From NCBI GenBank assembly GCA_037126765.1, contig JBBCBC010000030.1, positions 9,508,786 to 9,572,785 on the forward strand: 64,000 nt of DNA. Direction: 5' to 3'. The translations under genes were made by a program, and so were the position numbers. Below the pieces are notes generated by a model. The model was given only the letters and a program-made list of their open reading frames with translations, did not search any database and had not been told where the DNA came from. Below, piece by piece: positions 1 through 12,334 of the stretch; position 1 is the first letter of the stretch; each line of letters begins with the position of its first letter. Origin of the DNA: Stenogyne calaminthoides (taxonomy: Eukaryota; Streptophyta; Magnoliopsida; Lamiales; Lamiaceae).

Positions 1-530
1 TTCTCAAAACCAAGATCGAGGAGGAAAGGGAAGGGGCAAAGAGTTACCGGATAGATCAGGGTCACATGAGAAACACCGAATTCGACGGAGAGACCCCTTT
101 ATTCGATGACATTTCGCTCTTAAGGCCAACTATACCAGAAGGTCGATTTCCAAACTCGGAACCTCACAGACGCGACCGATCGCGAACGATGAGACCTTGG
201 CTTAAAACCTAGACTTGCTCAAGAGAAGGATTAGAGTTAGGATCCAAAATGCGAGATACAAACAACAAATTAAAAAAATAATACAACTTAAAGTCGCGAC
301 TTTTGAAAATTCAAAGAAGCGATTCGTCCTCAAGAAGACTTCCTGAGTAACCAAAGGAACTTTTCGGACTAAACCGGGGGACCATACAAGGTCGCCGAGT
401 ATTATCCAACGGCATACGAAGCTCGAGAACCCAGATGGGCACTCGCCTCAAGATTCGTGGGAACGATCTCATCCGAAGAGATACTATCAAGAGGGTTTCG
501 AGGCCAAATATTTATAAACTTCGAGAGTCA
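1..530 (+). pseudogene. Gypsy integrase C-terminal region, frame-broken
   Basis: Read across several frames, the plus strand gives pieces typical of the end of Gypsy pol: LKTKIEEE at the start, RIQNARYKQQIKKYYNLKV around 235-295, VLKKTS near 330, LENPDGH near 422-442, and a final ERSHPKRYYQ near 462-491. These match the integrase C-terminal module, including the GPY/F-type region that ends in a conserved H-L-K-R-Y-Y. In the living family the integrase joins element cDNA to host DNA. Here in-frame stops and frame changes occur every few tens of codons, so no functional protein is made. Whether all breaks are old mutations or partly consensus errors is unclear. Confidence 0.7.
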
Positions 531-2530
531 ATAATAATGAGTTAAATTTTCTTTTCACAATTCCTATATGTTTAAACCAGGTGAGGTCGATAGATGAAAC
601 ATCGACCTCCCCTAACGACTTTTCGACTTATTTATATGAGATCACCACCCCTAGCGGTGTGATCCTCCCCTAAATTTATAAGATTTACTAAGCTTGGGTT
701 CAATCTAAAATCGCAATGCCAATAAGACGAATGAACATACACAAATTATAATGATAAGGAAATCAAGTCGGCACAATAAAGGAAAGAAAAGGCGATTTCA
801 TTAATGACAACAAGCTCAAGGTTTTGCACATTATAAGAGCTCAAGGCTAGATTACATCGGCTTAAAACCAAGATACATCATGATAACTCGATTTACATAT
901 GTTTTTACTACAACCCAATATCCACGATAACGAGATGACTTCCGCTTTAAGGCATGTTGATCAAAAGTATTGTTGAGATGGGGTTCAACAACTTCTCAAT
1001 CTCTTTTTTCTTATCGATTCTTGATAACATCCTTCTTAAGAACGATCAAGAATTAGATCAAGATAATCGAAAGCACAAAAAATATTAATAGGCGGTACAT
1101 TCTCAACACGGATCGATAATCCGAGGAACTCCAATGGATAAGGTCTTTGGAGGGCCACCGACTCCCATGCTCCTCCTACAAAACCACCATTTCGGTGCCA
1201 CCACAACCTTATTCTAATCCCACTCACGAGCTCTTTTGCTCTCACGGTCAAGACAACAAGGATAGCCTCCGCCCGGAGCAATGGGCGGCATCACGTGAGA
1301 TATCTCTCCGGATTAGGCGGTCTTTTCAAATTACCGCCTAAAATCGACCATGGTGGAGATGATGTAACTCACCCATTGGGGTGATCTGCGTGAGGCTCAC
1401 ATTCCGGGCCGTGTTGGATGGGAAATGGTCGTGCGATGGAAATCGAATCACCGACGGACATGGAAGACTCATTCACAAAGAATCATTCCCAGGAGCCGGA
1501 CGACGCTTTCGTCCGGTCGGGCCCATAAAACGCATTATCCCGGCACCTTTGACATACGATGAAGTCCCTCAGACATACCGACGGAGAGAGCACAGACGGT
1601 ATCTTTTATCGACGCCATGACCGAGATTCGACCGACTTGCGCAGATGCGGTCCAGTCGCTTGTAGCTCTAGGTTAAAATACAAATCATAATTGAAGACTC
1701 TGCTCATAAGCCCCCATAATCCGAATCCAGGTAAAAGGACCCACCATTGACGACACTTCCTCGTGGCACGGATGAAGGAGATCAACATCGAATCTGGAAG
1801 ATGGGTAATTTCGCCAATTCTTCCAGAAATGGTCATCCAACGGCTCATCATCGGGTATCGCTTTCACTTCGATGTCGCCCATAACCTTAGCCAATGAACT
1901 TTCACCCACATGCCCGTGGGAGCCGGAAAATTGGCAGCGATGACGGCAGGAAATAGGGATGTCATCCTCGGAAGAGGAGAAAAGCCACCATGGGGCGAGA
2001 GGCAAAAAGGATTTGGAAACGCCAGAATCCATAAATTCAAGAAGGGCACCAAAGTGCTTACCTCGTGATTAATTCCGCTCAGGACAATAAGAATGCATTT
2101 CCGTGGAAGGGAGAAAAGAAACAGAAGAGTATTCGAGGAAATTCTTTTCAGAAGATCAATACAGAAATAAGGTTTTCAAAACCTAATTCTTTCTATTTAT
2201 CGAAGAAGAGGAGGGCCAAAATGAAATTAGCCAAAACTTCGGCCCCCTAGCAACAAAAAATACGCGAGGGCTTATGGAAACCACTCACATACATCTCATC
2301 GGACGAAATGGCGGACTTTACTTCATCATCATCCCCGATACGACATCATTTCAATCCCTAAGATCGGCGGAAGTCCTGATCGATAATTCAGACATCGAGG
2401 TGACTTTTTCACCGCCCGAGGATAGAAGTCATCATAGGTGACTTTTCTGTGTCGATGGTCGCGAGTCGATTTAGTCCATGTGTCAAGCAAGGTCCCTTCT
2501 AACAAAAAGACTAACTTGAGGGGCCATCAT

Positions 2531-3158
2531 TGAAGCATGGATAAACCCGACCTCTCCCTCCCGGGCAAGGATCCTAAACAATCCAACAAAGATCGCATGA
2601 AGCAACCTCGAAGGGGACCAAGGATCAGCCCACAGAATTCCCACAAGACCAAACCTTCAAGTCGCAAAAGGCTCGGGAACTCGGGCACGCGATGCGATTT
2701 CATGATATCCTCAAGCCCGGAGCCGACCGCACTGCCAAATTATAACTATACAACACGGGTCAACGACAATTTCGACACGCCACTAATCCACCCTCCACAC
2801 CCGCCTCCACGATCATGCGACGCCAAGACGGATTTATTTCGCCGGCCAATGCGAGATTAATGGTTCTCGATATTGTAGCCCTTTCATAGCATTATTCCTT
2901 ATAAATTCACCCAAAGGGGGGAGGAGTCATAGTATAAATAGGCCATCACGACCACCTTTTGTAACGAATCAACAACTTATACTTCTAGGCATATACATAC
3001 ATCCTCTCCTCGCTTGGACGCCCCCGACGTAGTCTCGATTCCAAAGACTAACCGGGTCACCAACTTTTTTATCTCTTTCCCCTGTTTTCGATTGCCTTTA
3101 GCATACGCATTTCACAATAATTATTGTTTAACTGAGTAGATAAAAACCAGTTACAACA
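2531..3158 (+). repeat. Gypsy 3' LTR
   Basis: It starts TGAAGCATGG and ends ACAACA. It aligns along its length with 42142-42778, with many small differences. A TATA-like TATAAATA lies near 2933. The 5-bp flank after the LTR is ATGTT; the matching target-site copy would lie outside the window. Confidence 0.8.
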
Positions 3159-3170
3159 ATGTTATGTTGC

Positions 3171-3174
<4 letters not shown>

Positions 3175-3202
<28 letters not shown>
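3175..3202. repeat. (TA)n microsatellite
   Basis: About 14 uninterrupted TA units directly downstream of the Gypsy LTR. The open frame across it (3172-3450) is a by-product of the repeat. Confidence 0.95.
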
Positions 3203-3209
<7 letters not shown>

Positions 3210-3328
3210 AAATTATAATAAATATACATGTGGCGTAAATATTGTAACAAAAAGGCTAGGTCTTATATGCATCAGGTGCATAGTGTACTCTATAGTATAT
3301 CTTAGCACCAAGCAACTTGTTACACTAA

Positions 3329-3431
3329 ACCATACAACTTGTTACACTGAAATGTGCAATTATGATTTACGAACACAAGTTGCACGTTTCACTACACAAG
3401 TTGCACGTTTCAGTGTAACAAGTTGTATGGT
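3329..3431. repeat. Inverted repeat, MITE-like hairpin
   Basis: Two 31-bp arms (3329-3359 and 3401-3431) are reverse complements with about one mismatch, around a 41-bp loop. The motif ACAAGTTGCACGTTTCA is repeated within the loop and right arm. It resembles a small non-autonomous foldback element. No target-site duplication was identified. A degenerate relative, with GTGCAA/TTGCAC and GAGACCCACTC motifs, may lie at about 34735-34875. Confidence 0.6.
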
Positions 3432-3505
3432 TCAGTGCAATAAGTCGTGACGGTGCACAGGAAACCCACTCTATCTAAAAAAAAAGACAAAGTTTAGTGT
3501 GAAAA

Positions 3506-3640
3506 TTTTCAATTTTGTCCAAGTTTTTATTTGACTTGGTCAAAATAAAATTCGCCAAAAATTTGCTGCTATCGGGTATCAAACCCGAGCCATTAGGGGA
3601 CATACTAATACTACTTACCATTAGGCTACAACAATGTAGT
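3506..3640 (-). mobile_element. SINE-like, tRNA-derived sequence (unit A)
   Basis: On the minus strand a pol III A-box-like TAGCCTAATGGT (reverse complement of 3617-3628) is followed by a B-box-like GGGTTTGATACC (from about 3574-3588). This is the spacing expected of a tRNA-derived SINE head. A short A/T-rich tail then runs down to 3506, exactly where homology to unit B begins. No target-site duplication was found. It could also be a degenerate tRNA pseudogene. Confidence 0.5.
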
Positions 3641-5176
3641 ACGATACTTTTACGAAACTTGTATGTATATAAATCAAGTAAAGCCTTAGTGAATATTTTA
3701 TTTTTGATATATTTATCCCTTGTTTTTTTTTATCGCCTCTTCTTCTTTTGTGTTGTCACTGGGATTCTTCAGGTAGTATTTTTCTATTTCTCAATTTTTA
3801 TATTAGATTCTTCAATTGCTAATTCATCAATTCGATAATTTATCATTATATAATGATTTTTATTAAATTTATGCATCTGCATACTATATATGACAAAATT
3901 AGATGTGTATATTTAATTAGCTATAGATTAAAATTCACACAATCGATTGATGAATGAAAAACAAAGCTAATTCTAGTTATCTAGTTGATTCAAATATATA
4001 AAGAAACATTTTTATTAGTACTTTTATTTTCAAATTGTACGTATAATACATTCAACATCGTGTGTATTTTTATTGTCATGTTATGTAGATTTTTGTTGTT
4101 GGTATGCTTAATTTTTACGATTTTGTTTGAATAGGGTTATCGACATTACCTCATATATAAAAATTTCGTTTTGATTTTAATATCCTTTAAAATTTACCTA
4201 TTTTTTGAATATAAACTGTTATGATTTGTTTGTAATATTGTTTCGCTTTTCATTTAATACCCTTTAGAATTTACATTTTTTCTTATATTTTTAATATAAT
4301 ACTTTTATATTTTTACATGTAATATTTTGTCTGTAATACTTCTTTAATCTTGATTTAATACCCTTCAGAATTTACTTTTTTCTTATGTTTTGAATGTAAT
4401 ACTGATATGTTTTCTATGTAATACTATTACGTTTTGCATGTAATACTGTTATATTTTGTCTGTAATATTGCTTTCGTTTTGATTTAATACCTTTTAAAAT
4501 TTATCTTTTTTTTCTTATGATTTTAATGTAATATTGCTATGTTTTTGTTTGCTTGAGACCATGTTCAACTCTTGACAAAAAAAAAAAAAAAAGTGACGAA
4601 TTTTTTTTTAATCTAGATATTTATTATAATTTTATAAAGATGAAAAAAAGCGGGGAGAAAATTAGAAATAAAGACATATTTTTATCGGTATCCTTTTACA
4701 AAAGGTAAATAAATTAATGAAGAAATATGTACTAAGTTTCAATGTGGTGTTGTGGTCTGGTTGTTTATAATTCCTCTTTTTAACCGAGTTCGATCCTTGA
4801 TAACGGCGGATTTTGGCATTTTTTTAATTTATTATCGAAAAAAAGAAAAAAATGTAATGAAAGGGGATCAAACCCACATTGACCGTGCCCATCATTCGGC
4901 CACATATACCATTTTATTTGTTAACCGCTCTTATTGAGTTACAATTGACAATTTTAAATTTTTTTCACACATAAAAATTTTCACACAAGATGTTACACCA
5001 TTGTGTATGCTTTTTATTTTATGAAACAAAAATTATTTTGCACATATCCTTATACATCTACTAGAGAATCTACTTACTTAATCCAAAGAGATTATGCTTT
5101 TTTTCTTATCTCAGGAAAATAAAATTAAATTTATACATATCTTTATACATTCTAGACTATTTAACCCACTTCAATC
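3641..5176. other. AT-rich SOT upstream region with degenerate tandem repeats
   Basis: Between about 4160 and 4560 a diverged unit of roughly 100-130 bp recurs. Each unit holds GATTTAATACC(C/T)TTTA.AATTTA followed by several TGTAATACT-type words. A second tRNA-like stretch lies near 4750-4920, with GAGTTCGATCC at about 4786 and an opposite-strand counterpart near 4865. The short frame 4752-4937 falls within it and is not a gene. No clear promoter element for the SOT gene was pinned down. Confidence 0.6.
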
Positions 5177-6150
5177 ATGCATCATCCAATTGTGAAGAAA
5201 ATGACCACAATGGATGAAGAATTCAATGAGTTAATCTCCAACTTACCCAAAGAAGAAGGATGGTTTTCGGACATCTACGAGTACCAAGGCGTTTGGTATG
5301 CTCCCGAGCATCTCGAAGCCTTGATTTCAGCTCAAAAAACCTTCATGTCCAAGACTCTGATGTTTTTCTTGCTAGTTATCCCAAATCAGGCACAACATGG
5401 TTGAAGTCAATCATTTTCACCTTACTCAACCGGGAAAAACACCCCATCGGAGACGAAAACCACCCTCTCCTAGCTCACAACCCGCACGACATCGTGCATT
5501 TTCTAGAGCGTCCTCTTAACAAAGATAACAAGGCCCTGGACTTCGCGTCTGTGCCTTCTCCGAGGTTTTTCAGCACTCACTTGCCTTATTCGTTCCTCCC
5601 CGAGAATGTGAGGAGTAGCGAAACGGTGAAGTTGGTGTTTGTCAGCAGAAACCCTAAGGACACTTTCGTCTCGTTCTGGCACTTTTGCAACAAGTTGAGG
5701 GCCAAGAAGGAGCTGGGGCCCTCTCCTATTGAAGAGATGTTTGAGAAGTTTAGTGGGGGTGTCAGCCCATATGGCCCCATTTGGGACCACGCGATTGGGT
5801 ATTGGGAGGAGAGCAAGAGAAACCCTAATAGGGTTTTCTTTCTCAAGTACGAGGAGATGAGCGAGAAGCCCGCCGTTCTGTTGAAAAATCTGGCGGAGTT
5901 CCTAAACTGCCCGTTTTCGGAGGAGGGGAGGAATCCGGGGCGGTTGAGAAAGTGTTGAAACTTTGTAGCTTTGAAAATCTGAGCAACTTGGAGGTGAACA
6001 AAGGCGGGAAAAGAGAGTTCGGGGAGCAGGATAAGAGTTTGTTCTTTCGTAAGGGCAGCGTTGGAGATTACAAGAATGTCGGGGGAGATGGTTGAGAAAC
6101 TTGATCAAATTACTGGAGACAAGTTTTCTGGATCGGGGTTAGTGTTCTAA
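5177..6150 (+). pseudogene. SOT: Cytosolic sulfotransferase (SOT family), frameshifted copy A
   Basis: Plant cytosolic sulfotransferases move the sulfuryl group from PAPS to small hydroxylated acceptors such as flavonoids, hydroxyjasmonate or steroids, and their genes usually lack introns. The first frame from ATG 5177 gives the N-terminal part with EEGWFSDIYEYQGVWY. The frame then shifts by one base near 5340, and the next frame carries the PAPS 5'-phosphosulfate loop YPKSGTTW, the catalytic-His context THLPYSFLP, and the 3'-phosphate site VSRNPKDTFVSFWHF. A second shift near 5935 leads to the C-terminal FRKGSVGDYKN. The end of that motif is hit by a 5-bp loss (after AAGAAT, about 6077) relative to copy B. 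The final stop is at 6148-6150. The total span is about the family length of 320-340 residues. The acceptor cannot be predicted. Confidence 0.88.
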
Positions 6151-7818
6151 GTGGATTAATTGAACTACCACATTAATTAATTTTATCAACATTTTATTTT
6201 CTTTGTTAATTCTAAATAAATGGTAAGGTTAACGTGGTAGATGTAAGTTGCTCTTTTGTGATGGGTGTTTTTTTTTTTTTCCTACTTGTGATTTTTGTCA
6301 GCGTATTTTTTATTGGTAATATTGTTGGATTATTTCCATCTAGTCATAATATGACATTTATACCATTACATTTACAAATTAATACCGCTACACTATAATT
6401 ATCAATTGATATCATACAGTTTAAAGTAAAATTATAGTATTAAATGTTATTGATATTTGTTTATATGAATAGTAATATCAATTTATAAGTATAATGAAAT
6501 ATTTCATACTATGAACAAGTTTCACAAGAAAAGTTTGTGTTAATGTTGAGCCTCTTTTTTGCTACAATTACCTATGTGTTTTTTTATTTGTATACAATTT
6601 GTTATTATGTAATTTTAAAAGGAGAAAATTCCCATTTTTAGTTCATTCTTAATTAAAAAGTTTATTTTTTTATCAAGGTTTTTAGTTTTATTTATTTTAG
6701 GCAAGAGAATAATTTTGTGACCCATTATATCCTTTATAAAGTTAACAAAAAAATTGAAAAAATGGTGGTAGGGCTTTCATTAAATAGTGGTACGAATTTA
6801 ACATATTATATACGACTTAATTAAATTTTGGTACAAGCTTAAAAATGATAATACAAGTTGAATTAAATTGTAGAATTGGTACATGTTAAAATGATAGTGG
6901 TTGGGAGTTAATTAAATGATGATACAAGTTGAAATGACACTAATATGAGATGTATATATGGTGATACAAGCTAAAATAAGAAAGAATTGGAAAATGGTAG
7001 AGTTGGAAAAAAATATTATCTTGGCTAAAAAAGAATTATTCAAACTTTGTGACACATAAACACTTTTATTTTTCTATTATATAGACAATTTTTATTATTT
7101 AAGAGCGAAATTGTTTTTTGTTAAAAATCTACGTAATCATGTTGAAAAATTCGTAGTTAATTTTTTTTTTTTACTTAATTCGCATGACGATTGTACAACA
7201 AATTCACATTTGAAATAATAGTTCATTAACTATCTCAATTAAATTAATTTGACATATAGCAATAATAATATAAACCCTAGTCCATAACTTATAATTTCAA
7301 ATCGAAATCATTATAAACAAACTCAACAATTAGACCATATAATTAATCAAACCAAATGTTTAATTAAATTCATTATAAAGAACTCTATGCTAGGAACCGT
7401 TGAAAGTTAAAACTGGAAAAGAAGTAAGAAGCTAAATTGAACTGGATCTTTTTTTTTTTTTTTTTAAGGAAAATTGAATTGGATCTTTATTTGCATATCA
7501 TGTTTTTTCTTATTGATCTTTACATGTTTAATTAATGTTGGGCCATAACAATTGAATTGGACCCAATTTTTTTTTCTTATTAATAAATTCAGAATGTTTT
7601 TCTTATAAAAAATTGGAGTTAAAAAATAGATTTTTATGTTTTTTTACATAAGATATTAGTAGGAAAATTTTAATTGGGGAGTGCAATTGTACCCTTGTGG
7701 ATCGGAGACTAGTCGGATCGGACTCAAATCATCCATTCTATAAAAAAACATGTCTAGATTACGAACATAAAACCTATTGGTCCCGTTTTGAAAACCCATT
7801 AGTGCGTTAAATACCAAT
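6151..7818. other. AT-rich intergenic DNA
   Basis: This holds the SOT 3' flank and long A/T runs. Around 6775-6970 there are scattered repeats of words such as GGTACAAGCT and GATACAAGTTGAA. No gene or clear transposon end was seen. The degraded primer-binding-site region of the LTR at 7819 lies near 7750-7818. Confidence 0.6.
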
Positions 7819-9394
7819 TGTAATGCATATAAAATAAAAATAGGTGAGTGAATGGTGGTTCAATTTTTTTTGCTTTTAAAACGATGTGTGTTTTGCTTAT
7901 AGTCGAATGCATATGACAAGTAATAACATAAAACAAAGAAAGAATACACGATTTTTTATAGTGGTTCGAGTCCAACTCCTACATCCACTCTTCCCCTTCA
8001 TGGGCACCAACTTAACCAATTGGACTTAGATTATCGTGTTAGTCCAACACCCAACAGATGTTTACCGAGTTCACACTCAAACGGGACTTATCTCCCTCAC
8101 TTGGATTGCCTACCCTCCCTTTGGGATTGCTAGATGTTTATCGAAGTTCACACTCACCTACAAACTTAACCTATCAAACCGGTTTGGGTAAATGTTTGTT
8201 TGGTTTCAACTAGGTGAGATTTTCCCTTACATTTGTTTAGCCTCAATGCTATGGATGAGAAAAATCTCTCTAAGCTTGGATATTGCATTTGTGCTTAGAT
8301 CTAGGATAGAACACTTTTGAATATATGCGTGTATTTCTTGCTCAGTGTTCTATGGTGGGAATGTTTGAGTATATAACTCTTGGCTCAGAAAGCATCTTTT
8401 TCCACACTCTCCAATTCAATAATGAAGGAAGAACTTGTATTTATAGTGTGGATTTGAATATTCTGGTTGGATGGAGTCACATTCAAATCCATACTATTAA
8501 GCTAACTTTTTTGACTTCTTCAAGCTTGTTGTGTTCCTCTCATTGGTCACATTAATCTAATGGCTATATTCTTTAGGATATTCCAGTCTTGAGGATTTAT
8601 CGGAGTCTTTAGGTTTCTTCGAGTCTTGAGGAATCTTGATTCAAAGAGACTTCTCTTGGCCGGACCTTATCGTCAGACATCTTGACACTCGGGCTGGCCG
8701 AAATGTTCTCTCTTCGACTTCGAACAATCGACCCTCAGTCGTGCTTTTCACTGTAGCCCGATCATCGTTATCGATTTTGATGAACATGACCTCGGATGAC
8801 TTCTCTTGATGACTTCTCTTCGATTTCTTCTTACTGATCTGGTATCGATTTTACGGTTTTTGATATCCGATTTCTTCTGCTTTGATCTGGTGTGCGATTT
8901 GGTTTTCGATATCCGATTTCTTCTACTTTGATCCGACGGCTCACATGATCGGTCGATATAGCATCAGTCAACATATATCTTTATCCGCCAGATTAGTACA
9001 TCAGATTAATGCAATCAAAGTTAGCATATCGAGTTAAGCTTATCTGATCTCAATCACGTCTGATCTCAATCAGTCTCATCTTCTCCTCTTCTGATCTGCA
9101 ACCTCCTCTTTAGATCTGGTCATCTGATCTTCTGATCAGCTGGCTTAGCTTTTATTTTCTTCTGATTTTGCATAGCTCATCAGTTACCTTTAGAACTCAT
9201 CTTACTCATCTGATCTCGATCGATCCTCGTCTACTGACCTAAATGACCGATCTCGATCATCTACTTCTGATTTTCGTGAGTTCCCCCTCAACTTGTTCTC
9301 TCGTTCCCCCTCAACTTGTTATCTGTAGATTAGCTTCAAAAACACAAGTTGATAATGTTTTGACATAATTCATCAAAACTAAAATATCCCAACA
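7819..9394 (-). mobile_element. Copia-type LTR with adjoining PBS remnant, minus orientation (unit A)
   Basis: Read on the minus strand it begins TGTTGGGATATTTTAG at 9394 and ends near 7819. There it is followed by TTGGTATTTAACGC, which resembles a decayed initiator-Met tRNA primer site (TGGTATCAGAGC). It is about 1.58 kb long and of the same family as 10905-12334 in the opposite orientation. It also holds the phrase TTTTATAGTGGTTCGAGTCC, which has relatives in the LTR at 20442-21972. The frame 8325-8555 within it is not a gene. No target-site duplication was found. Confidence 0.65.
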
Positions 9395-10050
9395 AAACCT
9401 ATGTGGGGTACGATAAGGTACAGGTACGAGAATACATATTTTTGAAAATTTTAAAATGCGATATGTTAAGAATACGTTTATTTATTTATATTTTATTACG
9501 TATACATCTATAAAATATACAGAATTTATAAAATTAATATATTAAGTTTATGTAATTCACATAAAACTTAAATATTTTCAATAATATAATGTAATTAAGT
9601 AACAAATCATCAATTCAAATAACATCAGCTCAATACATTAGTTATAATAAGAAATTCAATAAAAAAAAGTGTTATATTGTCAATTTAAATTACATTACAT
9701 AATAATGTTCAATTGAAGTAACACATCTAGTATTTAAAATAGCATGACCATTTAGAGTCTTAGTCTTAAAAAATTGCCAAAAAAAAAAGAAAGATTTTTT
9801 CTAAAAAAACACGCCACAACTCTTCCGCGACTCTTCTCCGCACAGATCCAAATCCGATTTTTAGCGATTCTATTTTTTTTAAATATTCACGGATTCACTA
9901 CGTTGGCGATCCTCTGAACCCGACGCCCTTTGTACACACATTCTTTACAGATTCGATACTTCACTGTAGTATTTTTAGAATAATCCATGCATCGTAGCAT
10001 AAAACTAAAACTGTGAACAAATCGAATTGAAGTGAATATCACTGTATATT
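9395..10050. other. AT-rich DNA between the inverted LTRs
   Basis: No gene is visible. The first 380 bases are very AT-rich, and 9800-9960 is less so. The latter differs from unit B (56290-56460) by many clustered changes. Confidence 0.6.
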
Positions 10051-10904
10051 GTTTTTTTTTTGTTTTTTTTTTTTGGAACAGTCAAAAAACATTTTATTGA
10101 GGAAGAAATGGGGTACAAGGGTACACCTATCCTTACATCACATAAAAGAAAAAGAAAGATAATCGAACAAAAGAAATGAAAAGTGTACTCCAAAACTAAC
10201 TCACATTATGTATGCTAAATCTATTCTATGATGGAAAATTTACGTCACTTCGTAAAAAGTCCAATTCTTTGTTTTCGGGTTTTTTTTGCCACCAACCAAA
10301 ACCCATGTTCTTGCTTTTGATCTCCTCCAAATTTTCCTCGCTAATGTTCAAAATTCTCGAATGTTTTCTTGTTCTGACCCTCCACAATGACCAAATTGTT
10401 CCAAACCCAAATGGTAAATGTCACTTTATCTTGAAAGGATTCTCGAATAATGCCTTATGCTGAAGGAAGTTGTGAATCGGGTCGATATGAGCCACCAAAC
10501 TAATACTTGTCCACTAATGAATACTGCTCCAAATCTTAGATGCAAAGTCACATTGGAAGAAAAGATGAGAAGCAGTCTCTTCATTCTCTCCACATAAAGA
10601 GCACTGAATGTCCCCATTGTTCGGAATGATGTTTCTTCTGACTAGATTGTCCTTTGTCGGTAGAATACCTTTTAACATCTTTCAAACATTAGCTTGAACT
10701 CGTTTAGGTGCAAAGTTGTCCCAAAGTGATTTGAAGGCTGATTTTTTTGTGTTGTCCTCCTCTTCATCAGCAGCTTCGGAAAGAGTTTCGTAAGTTATTT
10801 TTGTCGAAAAGAGACCATTACTGCTAGGCTCCAGCTCCAAATGTCTTCTTTTGATGGCTTGATTTTGTACATGTTGAGACAAAGTAATAAATTGTTAAGA
10901 CTTG
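10051..10904 (-). mobile_element. 5'-truncated LINE fragment with zf-RVT-like region (unit A)
   Basis: On the minus strand, pieces of the C-terminal region of plant L1-type reverse transcriptases can be read. They are an N-terminal SSNGLFSTKITYE followed by FKSLWDNFAPKRVQANV (10682-10882), then NIIPNNGDIQCSLCGENEETASHLFFQCDF across about 10535-10640 in two frames, and GFGTIWSLW-type sequence near 10365-10425. The element ends at a T-rich run (10051-10075), which is its poly(A) tail read on the other strand. It stops abruptly at 10904 against the LTR. It is not functional. Confidence 0.75.
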
Positions 10905-12334
10905 TGTTGGGATATTTTAGTTTTGATGAATTATGCCAAAACATTATCAACTTGTGTTTTTTGAAGCTAATTTACAGATAACAAGTTGAGGGGGAACGAA
11001 AGAACAAATTGAGGGGGAACTCATGAAATCAGACGAAGATGATCGAGATCAGACGAGGCTGATCAAGATCAGATGAGAAGGATGAGTTCGGAAATTAATC
11101 GGGCGTCTCTAAACCGACCTCCCCAATGCGCTTCGATGAAGATTTTTATCAGAGTGTATTTGATCATCAGAAGCAATGATTTTATAGCGATTTTTCGATG
11201 TAAATATTGATGAAAGGGACTGATCTGGCGAGCCGATCTGATCGAATCGGCGACCGAAATCAGCCCGATGAATAGTGAAATCAGCCGATGAATAAAGAAT
11301 TTCAAAGAATGGATGAATAAAGAAATCGGCAGATGAACCGGTGATTTCAAAGAATGATGAAATGTGGAAATCAGCTCGATGAACAAGTGATTTCGCCAAT
11401 GATGAACAAAGATTTCAAAGACACGAGAAAATTATGATCCATTTAAATGGACGGATCAAAGTAATTCAGAATCGTAGCAATGAACAAGAATCCGAAATTA
11501 GCCGACGATCCGATCCATAGACACACAAAAAACGGTGATCAATAAGAAGATAACAAATATATATGGATGTGACATAAAAATCGCAAACAACGGTTAAAAG
11601 GACAAAGAAAAGTTGGAAGATTATTAGTATGGATTTGAATATTACTCTCCAACTAAAAGAATATTCAAATCCACACTATAAATACATTAGACTATCTTCA
11701 AAAATAGAAGATAATGGAGGATCTGCAAAAGTGAAATTAAAAGCCAAATGTTCAAGCAACTCCATTCAAGAACACGAGAGCATTACATATCCAAATTTAC
11801 CCAAGAGTGTTCTTCATTGTATCTAAGCAAAAATGTCATATCCTAAGCTAGAGAGATTTTCCCATCCTTAGCATTGAGGCTAAACAAATGTAAGGAAAAT
11901 CTCACCCTAGTTGAAACCAAACAAACCTTACCAAAATCAGTTTGATAGGTTAAGTTTTGTAGGTGAGTGAGAACTCAGTGAAACATCTATAAAGCAATCC
12001 CGGGAGGGTGATAAGTCCCGTTTGAGTGAGAACTCGATAAACATCTATACGCGATCCCGTGAGGGTGATAAGTCCTGCTTTGAGCGTGAACTCGGTAAAC
12101 ATCTGGTTGGGTGTTGACTAACACCAGAACTAAGTCCATTGGTTAAGTCGGTGTGAAGGGAAGAGTGGATGTAGGACGAGTTGTCCTAAACCACTATAAA
12201 ATTGTGTGTTCTTTATCATTTATGTTATTACTTGTTTTACGATTCGATTATAAAAGAAAACACACATCGTTCTTAAAAGCAAAAAAATAAAAATTGGAAT
12301 CACTCGCCACCCCTATTTTTTATATGACATTACA
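10905..12334 (+). mobile_element. Copia-type LTR, plus orientation (unit A)
   Basis: It begins TGTTGGGATATTTTAG and ends near GACATTACA, about 1.43 kb. The first 120 bases closely mirror the reverse complement of the LTR ending at 9394, and the last 350 bases (TGAACTCGGTAAACATC, GAAGAGTGGATGTAGGACGA) mirror its other end. Homology to the opposite copy continues a little past the LTR, with TTTTCAAATCGGGACCA at about 12361, so some internal sequence is retained. Overlapping frames at 11069-11399 reflect GATGAAT/TTCAAAGAATG repeats and are not genes. Confidence 0.65.

Larger units (their letters stand above)
1..3158 (+). mobile_element. 3' part of a Ty3/Gypsy LTR retrotransposon (Tat-like layout)
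   Basis: The order is integrase tail (1-530), about 2 kb without a convincing reading frame (531-2515), a purine-rich tract ending in GAGGGG just upstream, then a 628-bp LTR (2531-3158). A long stretch between pol and the 3' LTR is known from Tat-lineage Gypsy elements. The LTR matches the one at 42142-42778, which sits upstream of a gag, so both belong to one family. The short open frames between 1036 and 2250 lie on both strands and show no known domain, so I do not call them genes. The 5' half of this copy lies outside the window. Confidence 0.75.

Noticed and set aside
4752..4937. A 61-codon frame conserved word for word in both units (also 51260-51445)
   Set aside because: Conservation only reflects the recent duplication. 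The sequence is tRNA-like and low in complexity, with no start context or homologue.
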